In this document: in pieces, positions 57,795 through 64,000 of the stretch
Layout: each line of letters starts with the position of its first letter
How positions within the stretch are numbered: position 1 is the stretch's first letter
Assembly: GCA_000818095.1 (NCBI GenBank)
Contig: CP009417.1
Location: 539,071-603,070, forward strand
Length of the DNA: 64,000 bases
DNA from: Jeotgalibacillus malaysiensis
GTDB lineage: Bacteria > Bacillota > Bacilli > Bacillales > Jeotgalibacillaceae
Reading direction: 5' to 3'
Translations under genes and position numbers: made by a program
Notes under the pieces: generated by a model
The model's input: the letters and a program-made list of their open reading frames with translations, nothing else
Database searches by the model: none
What the model was told of the DNA's origin: nothing

Positions 57795-59210
57795 ATGAAA
57801 ACAAACTTAAAACGAACAGCACTCACTGTACTATCAGCGGGGTTAATGGTATCAGCACTTCCAATTCCTGGAGAAGCGGCACCCGTAACGAAAACAAGCA
57901 CGATGCCAAGTAAAATTTCAGTCTATGAATATGGGGAGCATTTAAAACGTGCGTTGCAAACAAACGACGTAAAATATTACGATATTGTAGTGAATGCATT
58001 GAGAGCACAATATGGAAAATCATTTACGCCAAATGAACTCAGCATGGTAGAAAAAATAGAGAAAGATTATCGCTCTCAAACAGCGTATCGACAGCTTCAA
58101 CAGCATTCAAATAAAATCTTCCCTTCGAAGGGAAGAACGTCTTATGGTTATGTTGGATTACTTTCAGGAAATGACGTAGGACTAGCGAAAAGTTTAGTCA
58201 GTCAAATTGGTAAGACTGACAAATATTATGCGGGTACACTCGACCTTTCCAAGAAAATTGAAAAAGGGTATGCCCAGAACCTTGCTGAACGACAGTTGGA
58301 GATGTCAGAAGTGACATTGTTCACATCTACAGAAGAACGTATTTTCAAATTGCTTGTTGGGAACCTTGATGAAAGTACGAAAGCCTCTTATATGAAGTTA
58401 TTTGCGGTAAATCAAGACAAGCTGTTAGAAGCAAAGGTAATGACCGGTCTAGGTCTCGTTCGTCAGATGCCACATAAAGACTTCGTTCTAGAAGTAAAGC
58501 GTGATGCCTTACTGTTAAGGAATACAACATTAAAGGCTCAAGTGTTAAAAGACCTTTTCATCTTAGAAAAGTCAACAAAACGCTTTACGGCAAAATATGT
58601 TGAAGACAAAACGTTCAGTTACGTGAAAGAGCGTCAGGTTCGTGAAGAAATGCTGACAAAAGGAATGCAAAGTGCAGTCGGCAGTAAGCTATTAAAGTTG
58701 AAAATGGCTACAGATTCTCGCTCTAAGTCGGACTACCACAATGTATCCGTGAGCTACTACGGACAACGATTAAAGATGAAATATGATGTCTTGAATCAAC
58801 AGCAGAACGTTTCATTGGAAGAATATCAACTTTTGGAGAGCGAAATCAATGCAACGACAAAGAAACTTCCATTCAATACTTTAAGCCAAGAAAACGAACG
58901 TCTTCGACTCAAGGTAGTGGATACGATGTTAAATCGTCATGAAGCATTAGGAGAGATTCCTACTCAGTACGAAATCAGTTTAATTTCAAAGATGACACCT
59001 GAGCGATACAAAGGAGATAAAATGGGAAGACTCTACAAGATGTACGATTTCAACCGCTTTGTAAAATTGAACGAGCAAGTACGTGCTTATAAGCAGGCAA
59101 CGCCTAACACTCGTTTGAGCGGGGAAAAATCTTATCTTGAAAAAGAGATTCAAAGTCTTAAAAATCCGAATCACCGTGCCGAGTTACTTTCGTTGTTAAA
59201 TCAAAATTAA
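57795..59210 (+). CDS. secreted helical protein
   Basis: 471 aa; second ATG preferred (9 nt after AAGAGG). Sec signal peptide to about residue 28 (ALPIPGEAA). The mature part is long, repetitive and helical (repeats around KxYYDIV, LxKKIEKGY), as in surface or S-layer-binding helical proteins. No catalytic motif. Directly upstream of the flagellin array. Confidence 0.65.
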   Translation: MKTNLKRTALTVLSAGLMVSALPIPGEAAPVTKTSTMPSKISVYEYGEHLKRALQTNDVKYYDIVVNALRAQYGKSFTPNELSMVEKIEKDYRSQTAYRQLQQHSNKIFPSKGRTSYGYVGLLSGNDVGLAKSLVSQIGKTDKYYAGTLDLSKKIEKGYAQNLAERQLEMSEVTLFTSTEERIFKLLVGNLDESTKASYMKLFAVNQDKLLEAKVMTGLGLVRQMPHKDFVLEVKRDALLLRNTTLKAQVLKDLFILEKSTKRFTAKYVEDKTFSYVKERQVREEMLTKGMQSAVGSKLLKLKMATDSRSKSDYHNVSVSYYGQRLKMKYDVLNQQQNVSLEEYQLLESEINATTKKLPFNTLSQENERLRLKVVDTMLNRHEALGEIPTQYEISLISKMTPERYKGDKMGRLYKMYDFNRFVKLNEQVRAYKQATPNTRLSGEKSYLEKEIQSLKNPNHRAELLSLLNQN

Positions 59211-59218
59211 ATCACAAA

Positions 59219-59251
59219 AGACCTCCGGATACATTCTGGAGGTTTTTTTAT
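59219..59251 (+). terminator. intrinsic terminator
   Basis: ACCTCC/GGAGGT stem, T7 tail. Confidence 0.9.
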
Positions 59252-59279
59252 TCATTGACCTAAATTCGTAAAAATAAAA

Positions 59280-59308
59280 TTGACTATTGTCAAAAAGTAA
59301 TTTAATAT
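59280..59308 (+). promoter_or_regulatory. type-1 palindromic promoter of flagellin 1
   Basis: TTGACTATTGTCAA (59280-59293), 17 bp, TAATAT (59303-59308). Confidence 0.8.
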
Positions 59309-59386
59309 AAGAGTACAGACAGGGAACACGTTGAACAAGGATGTTCATCACCTGTACTACTACTTACATCGAAGGGATTTGATACC

Positions 59387-60226
59387 ATGATTATCAATAA
59401 CAACATTCCAGCAATGAATACGTACAACCAAATGTCACGAACAAACACACTGATTGAAAAGTCAATGGAACGACTTTCGTCAGGTTTCCGAATTAATAAA
59501 GCGGCGGATGATGCCGCAGGACTTGCGATTTCTGAGAAAATGCGTGCACAAATTCGAGGTTTGAATCAAGCTCAAGCCAATACCCAGGACGCCATCTCAC
59601 TCATTCAAACGGCGGAAGGCGGATTTAAGTCAGGTCAAGAAGTCTTGAAACGAATCAACGAATTAGCTGTAAAGGCTTCATCTGAAACGCTTGAAGATGA
59701 TGACCTTGCAAGCATCGGGGCAGAAATTAATGAGCTTCTCGAAGAACTCGATGCAACAGCTGACAACATGAAATTCAACGGGAAAAAGTTGCTTGACGGC
59801 AGTGCAGATTTGAATATCACGGTCGGAGCAAACGGAGAAGCATTAAACATCAAAATCGGTTCAATGAAAACGGCTGATTTAGGAGATGCAACGAATAAAT
59901 TGGACACCTTCAAATCAGGTGGAACCAATGAAGTCGTTGACCGGACGACAGCACTTGCCCTCATTGATGCCTCGCAAGAAGCCCTCAAAACACTGTCTAC
60001 AGAGCGTGCCGGACTTGGTGCAAAAGAAAATCGCATGGAATACACGATTGAAAACATCAAGACTGCTTCAAAAAACCTCACAGCCGCTGAGTCTCGCATC
60101 CGGGACGTGGATGTCGCAAAAGAGATGATGGAGATGACAAAAAACCAGATTCTCGCACAAGCTTCCACTTCCATGCTTGCTCAAGCGATGCAATCTCCAC
60201 AGCAAGTCCTCATGTTACTCCGCTAA
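59387..60226 (+). CDS. flagellin 1 (minimal)
   Basis: 279 aa. N-terminal D0/D1: ERLSSGFRINKAADDAAGLA, ISEKMRAQIRGLNQAQ. C-terminal: SRIRDVDVAKEMMEMTKNQ, ending QQVLMLLR. The middle is only about 80 residues, so the surface domains D2/D3 are absent. All export and assembly signatures are kept. No fliS, fliD or csrA gene accompanies it. Best-conserved of the four copies. Confidence 0.95.
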   Translation: MIINNNIPAMNTYNQMSRTNTLIEKSMERLSSGFRINKAADDAAGLAISEKMRAQIRGLNQAQANTQDAISLIQTAEGGFKSGQEVLKRINELAVKASSETLEDDDLASIGAEINELLEELDATADNMKFNGKKLLDGSADLNITVGANGEALNIKIGSMKTADLGDATNKLDTFKSGGTNEVVDRTTALALIDASQEALKTLSTERAGLGAKENRMEYTIENIKTASKNLTAAESRIRDVDVAKEMMEMTKNQILAQASTSMLAQAMQSPQQVLMLLR

Positions 60227-60278
60227 TACCTTTCAATAAAATTTTCTATATCTTCACAACTCATATCATACCCTTTTC

Positions 60279-60318
60279 AAAGGTCTCCTTCGTTCTATCG
60301 GGGGAGGCTTCTTTTGTA
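60279..60318 (+). terminator. weak terminator
   Basis: AAGGTCTCC/GGGAGGCTT imperfect stem with T-rich tail. Confidence 0.5.
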
Positions 60319-60351
60319 CATTTTGCCGACATCATGTTCATCATATAGAAA

Positions 60352-60380
60352 TTGACTATTGTCAATAAAAAATATATATT
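60352..60380 (+). promoter_or_regulatory. type-1 palindromic promoter of flagellin 2
   Basis: TTGACTATTGTCAA (60352-60365), 17 bp, TATATT (60375-60380). Confidence 0.8.
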
Positions 60381-60411
60381 GAAAGAAAAAGTGTAAAAAG
60401 GAGTGGTTTAA

Positions 60412-61254
60412 ATGATGATTAATCAACATTTTTCATTGTTACAAGCATTTAATAGCTATCAAACGTATACGAAGAGAAGTCAAGATTCTATGACAAAACT
60501 TTCTACGGGGTCTCGTATCAATAAAGCATCAGATGACAGTTCTGGACTTATGATGTCGGAAAGGTTTCGCATGCAAACCCGTGGTATTGAACAGGTACAA
60601 GGGAATATTCAAGATGCAAAATCGCTCATCGATGTGGCAGACGGAGCACTTGACATCATGGGAGAAACACTCGGTCGAGTGCATGAATTAGCATTAAAGG
60701 CTTCGAATGAAACGCTTGGTGCTGATGAAAAGTTAGCGATACAAGTGGAAGTCAACGAGCTTCTGAATGAAGTTGATTCCATTGCAGGGAACACGAAGTT
60801 CAATGGTGTTATCTTGTTAAATGGAGATGCGGATATTGATGTCACTGTGAGTGCAGATGGCTCTGAAATGAATCTAGACATTCGAAACATGGCAACAAAC
60901 AACCTTGGTTATACTGGCACAACATTGAATCTGTTTAAGACGGGCGGAACCAGAGATTTAACATTAAACTCTAGCAATGCAAAGTTGTTGGCAAGCAATG
61001 TAAGTAAAGCGATTCGTCAAATTGCAACAGAAAGGGGAGAGCTAGGTGCTAAGAGCAATCGCTTAGATTTTCGTGTCGAAGGTTTAAAGAATGAATTTTC
61101 CACCATTGCAAAAGCCGAATCAAGAATCCGGGATGTTGATGTTGCGAAAGAGACAATGGAACTGACGAAAAACCAAATGCTTGCACAAGCATCGATGACG
61201 ATGATGGCTCAAGGCATGCAACACCAACAAAGTGTATTGATGTTGTTACGATAA
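60412..61254 (+). CDS. flagellin 2 (minimal)
   Basis: 280 aa, AAGGAGTG before tandem ATGs. N-terminal KLSTGSRINKASDDSSGLMM; C-terminal SRIRDVDVAKETMELTKNQ. The last 80 nt before the end are identical to flagellin 3, while the centres differ, indicating gene conversion. Middle domain minimal. Confidence 0.93.
   Translation: MMINQHFSLLQAFNSYQTYTKRSQDSMTKLSTGSRINKASDDSSGLMMSERFRMQTRGIEQVQGNIQDAKSLIDVADGALDIMGETLGRVHELALKASNETLGADEKLAIQVEVNELLNEVDSIAGNTKFNGVILLNGDADIDVTVSADGSEMNLDIRNMATNNLGYTGTTLNLFKTGGTRDLTLNSSNAKLLASNVSKAIRQIATERGELGAKSNRLDFRVEGLKNEFSTIAKAESRIRDVDVAKETMELTKNQMLAQASMTMMAQGMQHQQSVLMLLR
61156..61235 (+). repeat. 80-bp identical repeat, copy 1
   Basis: Identical to 62089-62168 in flagellin 3, surrounded by diverged sequence on both sides. 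Confidence 0.9.
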
Positions 61255-61347
61255 CTTCTCCTTCGGGAGCTTTATTTCAGATTAATATCTCAATATTAAG
61301 AAACTAAGATTCAAAAATATTCTTTCATAAGAAAGGACTGTGATTTT

Positions 61348-62187
61348 ATGTTAATCAATTCACATTCAATGTTGTTAACGAGTTACAACCATTACAGCAA
61401 GTACAATTCACTTGCAATGAAATCCATGGAGCGTCTATCAACCGGACTACGAATCAATCGTGCGTCAGATGATGCCTCTGGATTAGCGATGGCAGAGAGA
61501 ACGAGCCTTGAATCTCGTGCTTTAGAACAAAGTGTACGAAACGGACAAGACCTTTTATCTGTGATGGAAATGGCGGATGAGACCCTAGAAAGCGGAAATT
61601 CCATTTTGCAAAAGGTCAATGAGCTTGCCTTAAAAGCAAGCAGTGACACCGTTAATGATGACGATTTAAAAGCCATTAGTGTCGAAGTCAATGAATTGTT
61701 AGAAGAGTTTGATTCTATCACTCAAAATGCTCAATTTAATGGGCGTAAGCTTTTTGACGGCACGGGTGATTTTTCTTTCAAACTTGCTGGAAGTGAGGAC
61801 ACTCAATATTTTTATTTCGAAAATATTGAAACGTTTAATTTGGGAACGGATTCTGCAAGGCTTTATACCTTCAAACCTGGGGAAGCCAATGCAACTCTAA
61901 CAAAGGATTCAGCAAAAGAATTAGTTGAATCTGTCCAGCTGGCGATGAAAACAGTTCGAAAAGAACGCTCACTCATTGGAGCCGAACAAAATCGGATGGA
62001 ATTCACAATAAACTTGGCAAAAGAAAAATCGTCTATATTGATGAAGGCTGAATCACGAATTCGTGACGTCGATGTTGCCAAAGAGACGATGGAACTGACG
62101 AAAAACCAAATGCTTGCACAAGCATCGATGACGATGATGGCTCAAGGCATGCAACACCAACAAAGTGTTCTCATGCTTCTTCGATAA
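61348..62187 (+). CDS. flagellin 3 (minimal)
   Basis: 279 aa, AAAGGA before the ATG. N-terminal RLSTGLRINRASDDASGLAM; C-terminal as in flagellin 2. No promoter of its own is obvious, so it is probably read from upstream. Weak ribosome-binding site compared with its neighbours. Confidence 0.93.
   Translation: MLINSHSMLLTSYNHYSKYNSLAMKSMERLSTGLRINRASDDASGLAMAERTSLESRALEQSVRNGQDLLSVMEMADETLESGNSILQKVNELALKASSDTVNDDDLKAISVEVNELLEEFDSITQNAQFNGRKLFDGTGDFSFKLAGSEDTQYFYFENIETFNLGTDSARLYTFKPGEANATLTKDSAKELVESVQLAMKTVRKERSLIGAEQNRMEFTINLAKEKSSILMKAESRIRDVDVAKETMELTKNQMLAQASMTMMAQGMQHQQSVLMLLR
62089..62168 (+). repeat. 80-bp identical repeat, copy 2
   Basis: Identical to 61156-61235 in flagellin 2. 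Confidence 0.9.
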
Positions 62188-62277
62188 CGCTTTCCCCTCA
62201 GACACCCCTCAGACATTACCCTCTTGTTTTTAATCATTCTCCCTTACTAGAGTAAGAAAAACACTAAAGGGGATGAC

Positions 62278-63126
62278 ATGATGCAAATTCAAAATAACCA
62301 GCTTTTATATGCAAGTTACCAAAAACACTTGCTGTCCGCTCAAAAAACAATGGAGAGAATCGCTACGGGAGACCGTATGGCAAAAGCTTCAAGTGACCCA
62401 TCTGGATTGATTCAATCCGAACGTATGCGTTCACAGATTTCGGGAATGGAACAAGCCTCAAAGAATATTCAAGAAGGCAAGAGTCTGCTTGATATGGCAG
62501 ATAAGACAATGGAACTGTCTCACGATATCTTAAAACGCCTAAATGAATTAGCGGTTAAAGGCTCATCTGATACGATTACGGATGATGACCGGATTGAAAT
62601 GGGGAAAGAAGTTCATTCATTGGTAGAAGAGCTCAACGAAATCAACAAAAGAGCGAATTACAACGGAAAGACGTTGTTTGATGGAAATGGTGCCTATCAT
62701 ATTACAACCAGTGAAACCGGACGTTCGACCTTCGTTGCTCTCGGATATTTCATGACAGATGGTTTTGGGGGAAATGGGGCGGATGGAAAATTCTATGTTC
62801 TTGACGACTTTAAAATTGGAAAGAAACAAGCTATTTCTTCAAAGGAATCCATGGAGAACCTTTTGTCCGTCACTTCGGATGCAATGAAAGCTATTTCAAG
62901 TGAAAGAGGCTCGATTGGAGCGAAATACAGTCGCCTTGAAGTTGCAGAGAAAAACCTCGAAAATAAATCAGAAATCTTATCAAAAGCAGATTCTCGTTTA
63001 AGGGACGTGGATGTAGCAAAAGAAACAATGGAGCTTGCGAAACATCAAATGCTTGCGGAAGCGTCGATGGCGATGCTTTCTCAGGGAATGAAGAATCACC
63101 AAAGTGTTTTGATGTTATTGAAATAA
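62278..63126 (+). CDS. flagellin 4 (divergent)
   Basis: 282 aa, AAGGGG before tandem ATGs. N-terminal RIATGDRMAKASSDPSGLIQ; C-terminal SRLRDVDVAKETMELAKHQ, ending SVLMLLK. Lacks the usual MIINxN opening and the L-S-S-G box (A-T-G here), so it is the most diverged copy; it may be a minor or capping subunit. Confidence 0.88.
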   Translation: MMQIQNNQLLYASYQKHLLSAQKTMERIATGDRMAKASSDPSGLIQSERMRSQISGMEQASKNIQEGKSLLDMADKTMELSHDILKRLNELAVKGSSDTITDDDRIEMGKEVHSLVEELNEINKRANYNGKTLFDGNGAYHITTSETGRSTFVALGYFMTDGFGGNGADGKFYVLDDFKIGKKQAISSKESMENLLSVTSDAMKAISSERGSIGAKYSRLEVAEKNLENKSEILSKADSRLRDVDVAKETMELAKHQMLAEASMAMLSQGMKNHQSVLMLLK

Positions 63127-63340
63127 TTTTCAAATAATTTTGGAATAGAACAGGGGGCTTCGGTCTACAATAAAGCATGTTATAAACATCTGGTGTACGA
63201 TTTTTGTCGGTCGTACTCTGTGTGAAAATGTGTGTGGTATCATCGAGACAATGGACTTGTCATCCTTGTCCGATGTTATCCAATTGCTTTATACCTGTTG
63301 ACCCTTGTATTCCTAAAACGAATACAGGGGATTTTTTTTG
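63127..63340 (+). terminator. flagellin terminator region, possible small RNA
   Basis: No gene in 237 bp. Ends in a strong terminator CCCTTGTATTC/GAATACAGGGG with T8 (63302-63338). Before it lie hairpins GTACGA/TCGTAC (63195-63216) and GACAA-TGGAC-TTGTC (63248-63262), so a short RNA could be made here. Confidence 0.6.
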
Positions 63341-63363
63341 TGCAAAAAAGGAGGGGGATAACA

Positions 63364-63519
63364 ATGGTATATGTTGTATTAAGAAAAATTCGTTTTGAGC
63401 GATTTGTGGTCAATGAACTGGTGAACATTTGGATGGATGAGGTGGACGCCATGAAAGAAGTCAAACGCCTGCAGGAACTGGGACATTCGGCTTTTTATGT
63501 GAAAGAGCCGATTCAATAA
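63364..63519 (+). CDS. small hypothetical protein
   Basis: 51 aa from the ATG 9 nt after AGGAGGGGG; a longer frame would run back through the terminator. Pattern VYVVLRKIRFERFVVNELV, then a helix and strand. No family recognised. Confidence 0.55.
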   Translation: MVYVVLRKIRFERFVVNELVNIWMDEVDAMKEVKRLQELGHSAFYVKEPIQ

Positions 63520-63538
63520 ATTTGATTAGATAACTGCA

Positions 63539-63567
63539 TTATTAAGCGTAGATGTTGTGACTAGAAT
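63539..63567 (+). promoter_or_regulatory. type-2 promoter
   Basis: TTATTA (63539-63544), 17 bp, TAGAAT (63562-63567). Confidence 0.6.
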
Positions 63568-63591
63568 ATAGAAAAACAACAAAGGAGAATC

Positions 63592-63981
63592 ATGATGATT
63601 ATTTGTAAACAGGTGTTAACAGCGGTCTCTGAGTTCAATGGAGAATATCAGGGGAAGACAGCGGAAGAAGTCATTCGTGAGTATGGAAAGAAGGGTGAAT
63701 CGTTTAACTTATATGTGTTAGTGGGGGAAAGAGGTGTAGATGTATTGCTCTACAACATCTATTCGATAGATGACGGGATGCAAGGAGAGTATGCGATTTA
63801 TTCGATTCCGGATAAGAAAGTATATCACTCCGTGAATAATGACTATCCATATGAAAGGTTTTTGAAAAATGTCTCTGAAATTTTTACACGTGAACAATTC
63901 ACTGACGCTGGAGTAAGCTTTTTAGATGGGGTTCCGGAATTCCGTTCTACCGGCTACGATGATTGGATGAACGGCAATTAA
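63592..63981 (+). CDS. hypothetical protein
   Basis: 129 aa, AAAGGAG before tandem ATGs. Alpha/beta, acidic, no recognised motif. Complete; the window ends just after its stop. Confidence 0.6.
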   Translation: MMIICKQVLTAVSEFNGEYQGKTAEEVIREYGKKGESFNLYVLVGERGVDVLLYNIYSIDDGMQGEYAIYSIPDKKVYHSVNNDYPYERFLKNVSEIFTREQFTDAGVSFLDGVPEFRSTGYDDWMNGN

Positions 63982-64000
63982 AAAAAGCTCAACCCTTTAA

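Noticed and set aside
59635..60174. 179-codon minus-strand frame inside flagellin 1
   Set aside because: Antisense to conserved flagellin ends; similar shadows recur in the other copies.
1..64000. CRISPR array, insertion sequences or attachment sites
   Set aside because: No regularly spaced repeats, transposase or integrase genes, or terminal inverted repeats seen. The spread-out 14-bp palindrome is a promoter element, not an array.

Overview
This window is A+T-rich, densely packed DNA from the low-GC Gram-positive world, most likely Bacillales. Pointers are strong AGGAGG ribosome-binding sites, frequent TTG/GTG starts, Gram-positive lipoprotein signals, a Bacillus-type SpoIISA/SpoIISB pair, a Firmicutes-type CheY, a DUF915 lipase and a DUF2325 protein. 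I see no ribosomal, replication, virion, transposase or tRNA genes. Many small single-copy genes, an RNA ligase, two GIY-YIG endonucleases, up to four ADP-ribosyltransferase folds and five YdcK-like beta-helix proteins suggest a large accessory replicon: a giant (jumbo) phage, a phage-plasmid or a megaplasmid. The sequence alone does not decide which.

Layout. 0-9 kb: NERD protein, metallophosphoesterase, winged-helix protein, DUF2325 protein, then a minus-strand phosphatase overlapping an ART-like gene. 9-19 kb: small unknown genes, two GNAT proteins (one with an SSB-like C-terminal tip), RNA ligase, ASCH protein and a GIY-YIG nuclease. 19-30 kb: lipoproteins and small membrane proteins, a DUF915 lipase, an HD (ppGpp-hydrolase-like) protein and an acidic-protein cluster. 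29.5-41 kb: five YdcK-like paralogues interleaved with two tandem R-S-E ADP-ribosyltransferases, a DUF3037 gene, a P-loop NTPase and a second GIY-YIG nuclease. 41.8-43.24 kb: a 1.4-kb gap without credible genes that holds two strongly structured, apparently divergent RNAs, an ~820-nt one on the minus strand and an ~220-nt one with a terminator on the plus strand. 45-48 kb: sensor kinase and response regulator. 48-56.6 kb: small genes, CheY, a SpoIISAB toxin-antitoxin cassette and a third R-S-E ADP-ribosyltransferase with a zinc knuckle. 56.7-63.1 kb: Bax-inhibitor-like membrane protein, a secreted protein and four tandem minimal flagellins.

Regulation is the unifying theme. Most transcription units start from one of two promoter types that rarely overlap. 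Type 1 has a 14-bp palindrome, TTGAC-AATA-GTCAA, whose left half is the -35 box, with a normal -10 box 17-18 bp downstream (about 20 copies, plus one copy just downstream of the response-regulator promoter). Type 2 has no TTGACA; it has TTATNN or GAATNN exactly 17 bp before a TANNAT -10 box (about 20 copies). Type-2 genes usually carry a short 5'-UTR hairpin of varying sequence, then an A/U-rich spacer and a strong ribosome-binding site. This looks like two expression classes, as in T4-like early/middle programmes. The ADP-ribosyltransferases, HD hydrolase, phosphatase, RNA ligase, CheY and flagellins could then be host-manipulation functions under that programme; that is inference.
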